The notes under the pieces are model-generated. The model searched no databases, was not told where the DNA came from, and saw only the letters and a program-made list of their open reading frames with translations. From the NCBI GenBank assembly GCA_964564845.1, contig CAZMCN010000028.1, forward strand, positions 1 through 18,706: a DNA stretch of 18,706 bases, written 5' to 3'. The stretch comes from CAYXPG01 sp964564845 (lineage in GTDB: Bacteria > Planctomycetota > Phycisphaerae > Sedimentisphaerales > Anaerobacaceae). Positions 1 through 7,263 of this stretch are shown here, one piece after another. The position numbers and the translations under genes are program-made. Every line of letters begins with the position of its first letter. Within the stretch, counting starts at the first letter, position 1.

Positions 1-2641
1 CCTGCTTAACTCGCCTGACATAGTTCAAAAGAAACGTCGGCGCAGCAAAAAGAACAGTCGAGCAGTTCTGCCGCACAGCCCGACCCACCAAAGAGCCGTC
101 TACAGGACTCGCAACGTAACCAGCCGAAACTCCGCTCACAATTGGAAGCCATAACGCACAGGTAAAACCAAAGGAATGAAAGAAAGGAAGCACCGCACAA
201 AGATTGTCATCCTCCCTTAATCGAAATACCGTCCGCACCGCCTCAATATTCGAAAGAATATTGTGATGGCTCAGCATAACGCCCTTCGGCCGCCCGCTGC
301 TTCCAGATGAAAAAATAATCGTTGCCAAATCATCATTGCTTCTGGTCCTGATTTTCATCAACAATCCTCTCGGCACAAAACGCGCCCTCAAATACGCCTT
401 GATTTTTACCCCGAACCCCAAATCGCCGACAATATCTTCAATAAAAATAAGTCCCGGAAGCCTACCAAGACCCGCTATCTTCTCCACAAATCTGCGCGAC
501 GAAATAATACTTCTGATACCGCATTGTTCGACAGCAGATCCGATTACATCCTCAGAAACCGTGTAATTCAGATTCACTGTAACCTTGCCTAACATCGTTA
601 CCGCAACATTGGCAAGCACCCCGCCCACCGATGGCGGCAGCAGTATCCCTATCTTCTCCTGCTCATCTGTCAACTTAGCAATTTTATCGGAAAGTATTAT
701 CGCCCTTACCAGCGACTGTCCGTAATTCAAACGCCTCCCAGTAGAATCGGACATACAGTGCCTCGAAAAGTTCTTTCTTGCCGTGCGGACAAAATGCTCA
801 CCCAAAGAACGCCCCCGTTTTTTCAGACCGTCAAAATATTCACACGAAAGCTCCAGAACCTTCCGCCGCACCTGTTCTGTCGTCGACTCCGCCGGCATCG
901 GCTCGCCAAAACGAATTGAGACACGGCGGCGCATTCTTCTTGGAAATTTAGCAAACGGCTTTCCGTAATAATAACTGAATGTGCTTTGCCACATCCCGCC
1001 GATGTAAGCGGGGACAATAGGGCAGTGAGTTCCATCGACGATCTTTGCAAAACCGTTTTTGAATGAGCGCATATTGCCGTTGCGGGTCATTCCGCCTTCG
1101 GCGAATATGCAGACTATCTGGCCTGCTTTTAAGGCGGCCCTTGCCTGTCTGATTGATTCGACAATCATCCTTGGCGGGGCACTTGATGAAATTGGTATCG
1201 TTCGGGCAAGGGCACAGATGGGCTTTAGAAATCTCATATTATAAAAATCCCTGTCCATAATAAAACGGATTGTCCGGGGAAAACTAGCTTCTAAAAGTGG
1301 GGCATCGGCATAAGAAACGTGATCGCAGACGATAAGAGCACCACCGTCGGTAGGGATATTTCGGGCGCCGTAAACTTTAAGGCGATAAAAGGTTCTTACC
1401 ATAATCGAACTGAAAAATCGCATAGCAAACTCAAGACACCGAGTAAAAATAATCGTCGCGACAGTTAAGGCAAAGGTACCGAACACGATAAAACACTGAG
1501 AAGGTGATAAACCGAGCAATGAACTTGCGATGAGCATCAGTCCGGAAGCCGACAAGATACAGACCCAGGTTAAAAAGCTCGATGCGGCAAGGATTTCTCC
1601 CCTGCGGTGCCGCGGGCTGGTAAGCTGGATATAGGCGTGGATGGGGACGATGTAAAAACCAATACAAAGCCCGAGTGTAAGAATCGCGACGCAGACAAGA
1701 ATTATGCTTTGATTAATAAGACCCAGCCAGATACAGCTCAAAGCCACTCCCAACGCCGCAGGCGGAGCCATGCCCAGAGCGGTTGCGAACTTACAGCATC
1801 GGCCCGCAGTTAATGCTCCGACAGCGACACCGAAGGCCGCTACCACGAAAAGATAACCGGAGAATTCTTTTGTCAGGCCATGCTGCTCCATTCCATAGGG
1901 AATCGTATTGATATAAATCAGGGCACCTATCAGCCAGAGGCTTGATGAGGCAAGGACGGCTTTGAGCAGATTCTTTCTTCTGTGGATCGACCACAGGGTT
2001 TTTATTATGTCACGCAAGAATAAAACCGAGGCAGAACTTTTTCTGCCGGAAGGCCTTGTTTTCCTGATTCTCAGGGAAGTAAAAATACCAATCACCGAAA
2101 TGCACACACATCCCAGAGCCGCTACCGCGTAGTTACCTGATACATTCAGAGACAGGAAAGGCCCCAATGCAAAGCCGATGATAATCGCAAGAAATGTTGC
2201 CGCCAGCAACTTGCCGTTGGCACCTGGAAGTTTGTCATCGGGCACAAGCTCTCTGATAATACCATACTTGCTGGGATTAAAGAATGTGCTCTGCAACGCC
2301 ATAAAAAATAGAGCCGCATATACGAGCAGCATCGAATCGAGCCAAAATGCCACGACGGCAAAGCTCATTACAGCAAGTTCAGCTATTTTGCTAAAGACGA
2401 TTATATTGCGTTTGCTGTATTTGTCTGCCAGCCGTCCTGCTAAAGCAAGGAACAGCAAATACGGCAAAACAAAAATTGCGTTAGCAAGGCTGGCAATATT
2501 AGTGGCATTATGCTTACCGGCCAGGCCTATCAGGCAAAAAATCACCAGCAGCTTAAAAACATTATCATTAAGCGCACCGAGAAACTGCGCAGCATTATGC
2601 CAGGCAAAAGAATGGTCGGCTTTTGTCTTTTCGGCGTTCAT
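1..2641 (-). CDS. aas: MFS / acyltransferase / acyl-ACP ligase fusion (LplT-Aas type), 3' end outside window
   Basis: The reading frame is open from an ATG at 2641 to the left edge (880 codons), so the C-terminus is missing. Three domains follow one another: an MFS-type membrane domain (about residues 1-405, starting HNAAQFLGALNDNVFK); a PlsC-type glycerophospholipid acyltransferase (about 420-600) with the catalytic HX4D at H441-D446 (HVSYAD) and EGG at 515-517; and an AMP-binding adenylation domain (from about 640) with the phosphate loop SSGSSGRPKG at 778-787. In the LplT and Aas families these parts flip lysophospholipid across the inner membrane, charge a fatty acid onto ACP and re-acylate the lysolipid. 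It is last in a minus-strand run, 42 bp after the lipoprotein gene, with no strong ribosome site. The domain order and motifs make the family call firm; the exact substrate (lyso-PE or another lysolipid) is inferred. Confidence 0.88.
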   Translation of the reverse strand, partial: MNAEKTKADHSFAWHNAAQFLGALNDNVFKLLVIFCLIGLAGKHNATNIASLANAIFVLPYLLFLALAGRLADKYSKRNIIVFSKIAELAVMSFAVVAFWLDSMLLVYAALFFMALQSTFFNPSKYGIIRELVPDDKLPGANGKLLAATFLAIIIGFALGPFLSLNVSGNYAVAALGCVCISVIGIFTSLRIRKTRPSGRKSSASVLFLRDIIKTLWSIHRRKNLLKAVLASSSLWLIGALIYINTIPYGMEQHGLTKEFSGYLFVVAAFGVAVGALTAGRCCKFATALGMAPPAALGVALSCIWLGLINQSIILVCVAILTLGLCIGFYIVPIHAYIQLTSPRHRRGEILAASSFLTWVCILSASGLMLIASSLLGLSPSQCFIVFGTFALTVATIIFTRCLEFAMRFFSSIMVRTFYRLKVYGARNIPTDGGALIVCDHVSYADAPLLEASFPRTIRFIMDRDFYNMRFLKPICALARTIPISSSAPPRMIVESIRQARAALKAGQIVCIFAEGGMTRNGNMRSFKNGFAKIVDGTHCPIVPAYIGGMWQSTFSYYYGKPFAKFPRRMRRRVSIRFGEPMPAESTTEQVRRKVLELSCEYFDGLKKRGRSLGEHFVRTARKNFSRHCMSDSTGRRLNYGQSLVRAIILSDKIAKLTDEQEKIGILLPPSVGGVLANVAVTMLGKVTVNLNYTVSEDVIGSAVEQCGIRSIISSRRFVEKIAGLGRLPGLIFIEDIVGDLGFGVKIKAYLRARFVPRGLLMKIRTRSNDDLATIIFSSGSSGRPKGVMLSHHNILSNIEAVRTVFRLREDDNLCAVLPFFHSFGFTCALWLPIVSGVSAGYVASPVDGSLVGRAVRQNCSTVLFAAPTFLLNYVRRVKQ

Positions 2642-2658
2642 ATTTCGTATGTCGTCAA

Positions 2659-2684
2659 TATTCTGTGTCCTGTATTCTGTATCC
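2659..2684. repeat. Two-copy tandem 12-mer before the aas-like gene
   Basis: TATTCTGTGTCC (2659-2670) and TATTCTGTATCC (2673-2684) differ at one base and repeat with a 14-bp period. They fill most of the spacer between the lipoprotein gene and the aas-like gene. The motif, read on the minus strand as GGATACAGAATA, looks like the short CAGGATACCAGG-type subunits found upstream of lnt and pssA. Confidence 0.5.
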
Positions 2685-3565
2685 TATTTTTTTATTGTTA
2701 CTGCTTCATTACCCGTTTTGAACGTCAGACTGTTTGACCAGTTTTGGTTCGATGCTTCTTTAGAGCGTGCAAAACCATATTCGATTCCGTTTGCTTCGGT
2801 AACAAGATTGTTATCATTCATAAAGCTCCATTTTGGGAACCGGCCTGCAATTGTGGCGTAGTACCATTTCCAGGGGAAATTGTGGTCTTTTATTATCTGG
2901 TCGATTTGGGTTACATCGACGTTATGAGCGTGTTTAAGGTTATGTTCGGTAAATTCCAGCGTGTAATCCCGTGTAAAATAATGGTCTGCCCAATAGTGTC
3001 TATCGGCGGGGGTGTTTATATCGCCGAGTAAATCAGCGCTAAAGTGCTTAGGGACATAGGCATCAAGAAACGTCAGATGAACGTCGGCGTTTGTTTGACG
3101 AACAAGTATTTTTGCCGACTCGCTTATCGTCCAGGCTCCGCAGGAATGGCCTATCAGATGAATATGTTCAAGATTCAGGTCGTGCTTCAGTATCTGGCCT
3201 GCCAAAGCCGCTCCGGCTATGTCACGAGCGCAAGTAGCTGCGTCAGCAGGGCTGATGGTTTTTGCGCCTTTTGTCCAGTCGAAGTACCCGCAAAGCCAGT
3301 CATTTGAGTCAACGTGTCTAAGAATAGCCTTAGCCATATCTTCAGGCCAGTCGTTTTTGCCCTTCTCCATCCAGCCGTGCGTTACAACCGCCACATTTTT
3401 CGCTCCGCTGCCGCCCCGCTCCAACCTGTCACCGCCGACAAACTGAAGCCCTTCCGGCTCCGAATGTTTACACCCACCTGTATTTGCCGCCACCATTACA
3501 ACGAAAACCATAATTGCAGCCGGCTTTAATATCCTCTCACCTGACATAATCTTAATATCCCACAT
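2684..3565 (-). CDS. Alpha/beta-hydrolase (lipase-like) lipoprotein
   Basis: A 293-residue protein. It has an N-terminal hydrophobic segment (about 15-28) ending in TGGC, a plausible though not ideal lipobox with Cys32 as the lipidated residue. The body is an alpha/beta-hydrolase: an oxyanion-type THGW at 62-65, a nucleophile elbow GHSCG with Ser141, Asp168 after a beta strand (FLDAY), and His candidates at 212, 214 and 228. The stretch from FDWTKGA to IHLIGHSCGAW resembles the triglyceride/phospholipase lipase family more than other hydrolases. It lies between lnt and the aas-like gene in the same direction with 20- and 42-bp gaps, so co-expression is likely. A role as a periplasmic lipase or lysophospholipase is inference. 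The start could also be the ATG at 3547. Confidence 0.75.
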   Translation of the reverse strand: MWDIKIMSGERILKPAAIMVFVVMVAANTGGCKHSEPEGLQFVGGDRLERGGSGAKNVAVVTHGWMEKGKNDWPEDMAKAILRHVDSNDWLCGYFDWTKGAKTISPADAATCARDIAGAALAGQILKHDLNLEHIHLIGHSCGAWTISESAKILVRQTNADVHLTFLDAYVPKHFSADLLGDINTPADRHYWADHYFTRDYTLEFTEHNLKHAHNVDVTQIDQIIKDHNFPWKWYYATIAGRFPKWSFMNDNNLVTEANGIEYGFARSKEASNQNWSNSLTFKTGNEAVTIKK

Positions 3566-3585
3566 TGAATATCACATTGGGCCGC

Positions 3586-4029
3586 TTACCCTCTATCCGT
3601 CTTCTTCCTGATGAAGTACGTTATAATTGTGACTGCGCTGCCAACCACACCAATCAGCAAGCCGGCTGGACAAACTAAAATCGCAATAAGAAAAAATACC
3701 GCATGGAAAAATTCCAGCAGCCGGTCTAATACAACGATATCAGCAGCCATCCGAGCCAAACCATAGAATACATTATGCAGGACAACAAAGACAACAAAAC
3801 CGACCAGCGATGCACATAAGAGAATAAAAAAATATTTTGTCCTCCGCCAGGAGTGGATAAATGCAAGGATAATGCTAATAGTTGCAGCATAGCACAGCAT
3901 CAATCCTGGAAGATTATCACTGACCCCTACGATAAACGCCGCTATCAGACAGCCACAGCATATCACACACCACAGCAATGTTACCATTCGATTGCTCTTG
4001 GTACTTGTTGGCATGAGAAAATTTGTCAT
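3586..4029 (-). CDS. Small four-helix inner-membrane protein, unknown function
   Basis: A 147-residue, very hydrophobic protein that I do not recognise. Predicted membrane helices lie at about 15-37, 41-60, 66-88 and 108-138. A basic loop (SWRRTK, 60-65) follows helix 2 and a basic tail (IRKKTDRG) ends the protein, consistent with cytoplasmic sides by the positive-inside rule. There are no conserved polar residues that would suggest an enzyme. The start is well supported by an AAGGAG ribosome site 8 bases upstream. It is 47 bp after lnt and 20 bp before the lipoprotein gene, which suggests one transcript. It may be an accessory protein to the lipid genes around it, but nothing in the sequence proves that. 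Confidence 0.7.
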   Translation of the reverse strand: MTNFLMPTSTKSNRMVTLLWCVICCGCLIAAFIVGVSDNLPGLMLCYAATISIILAFIHSWRRTKYFFILLCASLVGFVVFVVLHNVFYGLARMAADIVVLDRLLEFFHAVFFLIAILVCPAGLLIGVVGSAVTIITYFIRKKTDRG

Positions 4030-4037
4030 TTCAACAA

Positions 4038-4043
4038 CTCCTT
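4038..4043 (-). promoter_or_regulatory. Strong ribosome binding site (AAGGAG) of the small membrane protein
   Basis: AAGGAG on the minus strand, 8 bases before the ATG ending at 4029. It is one of the few canonical Shine-Dalgarno sequences in this window and fixes the start of that gene. Confidence 0.75.
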
Positions 4044-4076
4044 TTTCGAACCTTTCACAATTTGATATCTTCGTAA

Positions 4077-5504
4077 TTACTCAATTCCGATTTCCTTTTC
4101 AAAAAGCCTGCACCGCAAACGCCATCCAATATAAACAACAAGAAACACAAAACCCACTATCACCGGCCAGTGCCCAAGGATGCTAAAGACGGTCCGACCG
4201 TCATAGACATCAACCTCCGCTGCAATAACGCCCGGCCCTTCCTCGAAGTGGTCGTAACTGGCCAACACCTCACCCTTAGGCGAAATGATGGCACTTATCC
4301 CGTTCCGCGCCGCCCGAACGAGCGCATACCGCGACTCGAGCGCCCGATGAATACTACTTTGCAGATGAGCGCCCTTCACCGTCCGCCAGTCCAGCGTAGG
4401 AACCGCCACAATACCAACCCGTCGGCGCCCATACTCCCGCGAAAAACGCGTAAAATTATCATCCTGACAAATCATACCACCCACCCGAACATCATCGACC
4501 TCAATAGTTCTCAAACGACCGTCTCCTTTACGACAGTCCTCAAAAGCCGTCAGCTCGGTCTTGGTATATTCCGACAGCACCTCACCCTCGCCGGACATAA
4601 ACAAAAGCCGGTTCTCATTCTCATCTTCATTAAAATACCCGATAGCTAAAAACACATTGTGCAGACGGGCAATCTCGGCAAATCGCCCAACCCACTTCTG
4701 CCGTTCACTGCCTCCAAAGCTAAAACCCAGCTCGGGCGAAACTATCAGCCTCGCCCCTCCACCCGCTGCTCTCGCTGCCGGGGCGGCAAACAAGGCCTCG
4801 AACCCTTCTTCCGAGTAAACCCCTCCTGCCTTCCCCTCGTCACTATTTGTCCAGCCCACCGCCGCAACCTTGAGCTTGCTTACCGGACGCTCACTTCCAA
4901 CAACCATATCAGCCGCTGCAAACACAAATACCACCGCAAGCCCAGCCGCAAAAAGCCGGCCACGCTGCTTCGGACGAATAATGATATTAACGGCCAGCGA
5001 CTGCAGCGTCCCCAATACAAAAATAATACCCGTTATGCCGGTCAGCGAGACAAATTGTATCAGCACCGGATACCGCGACCACGGCCGTACCAGCGACTGT
5101 GCCAAACCCCAAATCGGGACCACAGTGAAATTGACCCAGTCAAGCACAACAACAAAAGCCCCGCTCGCAAAAGAGCCCGCCAAAGCAGAACCACCAAGCA
5201 GCCACGACGAACCGCAGGCAAAGATTATGAACAAAACCGTAAAATGCACCAAAAGAATCAGACTCATCACCACCGGCAGTCGCAGCGCAATCAATTGCGG
5301 CAGTATATAGCAAAACCCCATATACATCCCCGCCAATACCACCGCCCGGCGGCCAACGTCTCTCTTCCCAAGCACATATAGAATCGGAACCAGAGCAAAA
5401 ACCTGCAGCACCGCCGCAGCCGGATACAAATGCCCGACAACCAGCCCCAATCCACTCAGACCGCCTGCAAACCTGCAAAGCAATTCTTCCCTTGTCATTG
5501 TCAT
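4077..5504 (-). CDS. lnt: Apolipoprotein N-acyltransferase-like protein
   Basis: A 475-residue protein with an N-terminal multi-helix membrane part (about 10-200), a periplasmic nitrilase-type (CN_hydrolase) domain (about 210-435) and a final membrane helix (445-462). This is the Lnt layout. The three catalytic positions are present: Glu258 (SPELGF), Lys315 (YTKTEL) and Cys346 (GGMICQDD). The stretch HLQSSIHRALESRYALVRAARNGIS (split here only by reading) at 380-404 matches the Lnt pattern of HLQ, RALE and R/N residues. Lnt transfers an acyl chain from a phospholipid to the N-terminal Cys of lipoproteins, the last maturation step before outer-membrane sorting. The family usually has ICYE after the Cys region; here it is ICQDD, so substrate detail may differ. 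It is the first gene of the minus-strand run and a repeat ends right before its start. A second ATG lies two codons downstream. Confidence 0.87.
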   Translation of the reverse strand: MTMTREELLCRFAGGLSGLGLVVGHLYPAAAVLQVFALVPILYVLGKRDVGRRAVVLAGMYMGFCYILPQLIALRLPVVMSLILLVHFTVLFIIFACGSSWLLGGSALAGSFASGAFVVVLDWVNFTVVPIWGLAQSLVRPWSRYPVLIQFVSLTGITGIIFVLGTLQSLAVNIIIRPKQRGRLFAAGLAVVFVFAAADMVVGSERPVSKLKVAAVGWTNSDEGKAGGVYSEEGFEALFAAPAARAAGGGARLIVSPELGFSFGGSERQKWVGRFAEIARLHNVFLAIGYFNEDENENRLLFMSGEGEVLSEYTKTELTAFEDCRKGDGRLRTIEVDDVRVGGMICQDDNFTRFSREYGRRRVGIVAVPTLDWRTVKGAHLQSSIHRALESRYALVRAARNGISAIISPKGEVLASYDHFEEGPGVIAAEVDVYDGRTVFSILGHWPVIVGFVFLVVYIGWRLRCRLFEKEIGIE

Positions 5505-5506
5505 CG

Positions 5507-5607
5507 TTCCCGGTCAGTTACCAGGCTACCAAATGGGGGGCATCAGGTTATCAAAATATCAGCTTAATTTCGTCTTTTCCTGGTATCCTGATTTCCTGAT
5601 ATTCTGC
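5507..5607 (-). repeat. Dispersed ~100-bp repeat, copy 1, directly upstream of lnt
   Basis: Read on the minus strand this runs from GCAGAATATCAGGAAATCAG to ACTGACCGGGAAC, two bases before the lnt ATG. It matches 7264-7372 (plus strand) at about 62 of 70 bases over its first part, all eight differences being transitions, and at 22 of 25 over its last part, with a short indel between. The first part is built of short CAGG-containing units. Such units continue to about 5636. Confidence 0.8.
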
Positions 5608-5694
5608 ACACTGGTCTCCTGATGACCTGATTTCCTTTTTTTCATTTGTTCCGTTGCCCGAAAAAAATTATCGCCCGTACCTCTTTTAGCAAAA

Positions 5695-5834
5695 AACTTA
5701 AAACGAAAAGTGCAAAACCAAAACTTAAAATTAAATAGGCGAGGGTTCCCATTTTGCAACTTATTGCAAAATGGGGTCCCTTTGAATTTTAAGCTATCGT
5801 TTTTAGTTTTTAGCTTTAAGTTTTCAGTTTCATT
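5695..5834. repeat. AT-rich palindromic repeat, copy 1 (left of marR)
   Basis: AT-rich arms (AACTTAAAAC-like on the left, its inverse on the right) surround the hairpin at 5743-5780. Positions 5771-5827 are identical to 6466-6522, and 5723-5738 match 6450-6465 at 15 of 16 bases. Copy 1 has an extra 32 bp (5739-5770) which includes the left hairpin arm. The right edge abuts the marR stop codon. The layout resembles a small non-coding mobile element (MITE-like), but no target duplication is clear. Confidence 0.65.
5743..5780. terminator. 17-bp hairpin 3' of marR, possible terminator inside the AT-rich repeat
   Basis: Arms 5743-5759 (GGGTTCCCATTTTGCAA) and 5764-5780 (TTGCAAAATGGGGTCCC) pair at 15 of 17 positions, plus one possible G-U pair in RNA, around a 4-base loop. 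It lies about 55 bp past the marR stop. There is no clean U tract, so a terminator role is uncertain; it is equally the centre of a palindromic repeat element. Confidence 0.5.
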
Positions 5835-5835
5835 A

Positions 5836-6306
5836 TTAACCGAGACCGCAGCGGATTTTCTCAAGCGTCCCTATCATTCTCTTCTGCTCCGTCTCTTTTA
5901 GGGCCGCCATTATCTTCTTAACAAGCTTCGCATAAAGCGGCTCAACCTCTGCAAGCAGCCTCCTGCCATCAGCGGTCAGTTTCACAATGTTAAATCGCCT
6001 GTCATCCGGTGCAGAAGTACGCACCACCAGATTGGTCCTTTCCATTCGGTCTATCAGAGATGTAATATTTGCCCGGTTGACGAGCATCATATTGCTAAGC
6101 TGCGCCTGGCTCAGGCCCTCTTCGGCACCGCTCTGGTGGAACAAAAGCATCATAACGTTGAACTGAACATCCGTCAGACCGAAAGGCCTGAAGAACTCTG
6201 CCGCCTCTTTTTTCAGTTGTGCCGCAGTGTAGTATATATTCAGCACCGCCTCATGTGCCGTTACACTAAATCCCTTTTTCAAACCAAGCTCCTGCTCAAG
6301 ACCCAT
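5836..6306 (-). CDS. MarR-family transcriptional regulator
   Basis: A 156-residue single-domain protein of normal MarR length. N- and C-terminal helices for dimer formation flank a winged helix-turn-helix: helices at about 45-58 and 66-90 (LSQAQLSNMMLVNRANITSL) and a wing with the typical DxR element at 101-104 (DDRR). MarR dimers usually repress nearby genes and their own gene and release DNA on binding a small phenolic or lipid-like ligand. The start is supported by an AGGAG ribosome site 6 bases upstream. A promoter with an overlapping palindrome lies just upstream, consistent with self-repression. It is divergent from psd, 254 bp away, and upstream of lnt on the same strand; a direct repeat lies on each side. 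Whether it controls the lipid genes is inference. Confidence 0.88.
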   Translation of the reverse strand: MGLEQELGLKKGFSVTAHEAVLNIYYTAAQLKKEAAEFFRPFGLTDVQFNVMMLLFHQSGAEEGLSQAQLSNMMLVNRANITSLIDRMERTNLVVRTSAPDDRRFNIVKLTADGRRLLAEVEPLYAKLVKKIMAALKETEQKRMIGTLEKIRCGLG

Positions 6307-6338
6307 ATCAAACTCCTGTATCTAATATATTGTTTATA

Positions 6339-6355
6339 TGTATACTATATATACA
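6339..6355 (-). promoter_or_regulatory. Palindromic operator of marR, overlapping the -10 box
   Basis: TGTATACTATATATACA is a perfect 6-5-6 inverted repeat (TGTATA, five bases, TATACA). MarR proteins commonly bind AT-rich palindromes of this size. It covers the -10 box of the marR promoter, the expected site for self-repression. Function is inferred. Confidence 0.6.
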
Positions 6356-6371
6356 GAAACTACTGCGTCAA
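6344..6371 (-). promoter_or_regulatory. Sigma-70-type promoter of marR
   Basis: On the minus strand: -35 TTGACG (6366-6371), 16-base spacer, -10 TATAGT (6344-6349). It is about 38 bases before the marR ATG and is the best promoter match in the window. Confidence 0.65.
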
Positions 6372-6432
6372 GAACTTTTTCAAAAAATTTTAAAAACTTT
6401 TCCCTCTCGCATTTTGCCCCCCTTGCTGGAAT

Positions 6433-6522
6433 TTAGTGAAAAACTTAAAACTGAAAATTAAATAGATGGGGTCCCTTTGAATTTTAAGCTATCGTTTTTA
6501 GTTTTTAGCTTTAAGTTTTCAG
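6433..6522. repeat. AT-rich repeat, copy 2 (right of marR)
   Basis: Same orientation as copy 1. Positions 6466-6522 are identical to 5771-5827 (57 bp) and 6450-6465 match 5723-5738 at 15 of 16, so this copy is copy 1 without the 32-bp hairpin arm. Its right end touches the putative -35 box of psd. A GTGAAAA (6436-6442) on the left and TTTTCAC (6528-6534) on the right could be terminal inverted repeats. Confidence 0.7.
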
Positions 6523-6523
6523 C

Positions 6524-6552
6524 TTGATTTTCACCCACACAACCGTTATCAT
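6524..6552 (+). promoter_or_regulatory. Candidate psd promoter, leaderless arrangement
   Basis: TTGATT (6524-6529), 17-base spacer, TATCAT (6547-6552). Only 8 bases separate the -10 from the psd ATG at 6561, so the transcript would begin at or next to the start codon. No ribosome site is visible before that ATG, which agrees with a leaderless message. Confidence 0.4.
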
Positions 6553-6560
6553 ATCTGCCT

Positions 6561-7250
6561 ATGAGAATTTCGCTTACCAAATACGGTTTGCCGCAGGTAG
6601 TCATCTTCCCAGCCGCCATAATCGCAGCGATGGCCGCTGCGCCAGCAGCCTGGCCAAAGTCCTTACCACTCTGGGGCATCATTTTAATCGAAATAATCTT
6701 TACCATTGTTCTGATTTGGATTCTTTCTTTTTTCCGAGACCCTCAACGCCCCGCCCCCGCAGACAATAATCTGCTGCTCTCGCCGGCCGACGGCAGAGTA
6801 ACCGACATCGATATTGTCCAGGAAAATGATTTTATCGCTGGCTCCGCTCTGCGAATCTCAATTTTTCTGAGCATCTTCGACGTGCACATCAATCGAGCAC
6901 CCTGCAATGTAAAAGTTGAAAAAATAACCTACCGACCCGGCAAATTCAAAAACGCCGCCAGCCCCCGCTCCAGCCGCGTCAATGAATCAAACGACCTGTG
7001 GCTCAGAAGAACCGACAGACCAAACGACAAACTCATCCTCCGACAAATCAGCGGCGCCATCGCAAGGCGGATTATTTGCGATACTAACACAGGACAAAAA
7101 TTAGCCGGCGGACAAAAATTCGGTATGATAAAATTTGGCTCAAGAACCGAGCTTTATCTGCCTACTTGTGAAAACGCAAAAACTCTGATAAAAAAAGGAG
7201 ACAAAGTAAAAGCAGGACTTACACCGATTGTTAAATACGAAATATATTAA
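6561..7250 (+). CDS. psd: Phosphatidylserine decarboxylase, short type
   Basis: A 229-residue proenzyme that decarboxylates phosphatidylserine to PE at the inner membrane. Two hydrophobic segments (about 10-28 and 36-57) are followed by FFRDPQR (57-63), SPADG (74-78) and FDVHINRAP (106-114). The self-cleavage site is FGSR, Gly193-Ser194, where Ser194 becomes the pyruvoyl group. Asp77 and His109 are the likely helpers. The FGSR site instead of LGST and the short length place it in the short/archaeal-like Psd subgroup. pssA, which makes its substrate, follows after 129 bp. A second copy of a repeat lies between the two genes. Upstream bases show no ribosome site. Confidence 0.93.
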   Translation: MRISLTKYGLPQVVIFPAAIIAAMAAAPAAWPKSLPLWGIILIEIIFTIVLIWILSFFRDPQRPAPADNNLLLSPADGRVTDIDIVQENDFIAGSALRISIFLSIFDVHINRAPCNVKVEKITYRPGKFKNAASPRSSRVNESNDLWLRRTDRPNDKLILRQISGAIARRIICDTNTGQKLAGGQKFGMIKFGSRTELYLPTCENAKTLIKKGDKVKAGLTPIVKYEIY

Positions 7251-7263
7251 AAAACACAGGTGC

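Larger units (their letters stand above)
5505..5835. other. Gene-free spacer between lnt and marR, made of repeats
   Basis: This 331-bp stretch has no credible gene. From left to right it holds a dispersed repeat ending at the lnt start (5507-5607), further CAGG-type short repeats to about 5636, about 60 bp without recognised features, then an AT-rich repeat with a long hairpin (about 5695-5834). Open frames across it encode only the low-complexity repeat peptide and were not accepted as genes. Confidence 0.7.

Noticed and set aside
2178..2861. 227-codon open frame on the plus strand
   Set aside because: It is antisense to the MFS part of the aas-like gene and the end of the lipoprotein gene, both of which have clear family motifs.
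4659..5381. 240-codon open frame on the plus strand
   Set aside because: It is antisense to lnt; the peptide is Arg, Gln and Pro rich, as expected from reading a real gene backwards, and has no motif.
5574..5636. Short regularly spaced CAGG units as a CRISPR array
   Set aside because: Units are only 5-7 bases with no 25-40 base repeats or unique spacers, and no cas gene is near.
5559..5864. 101-codon frame on the minus strand, and a similar one at 6458-6706
   Set aside because: Both contain the same peptide NLKLKTKNDSLKFKGT because both cross copies of the AT-rich repeat; they are repeat products, not genes.
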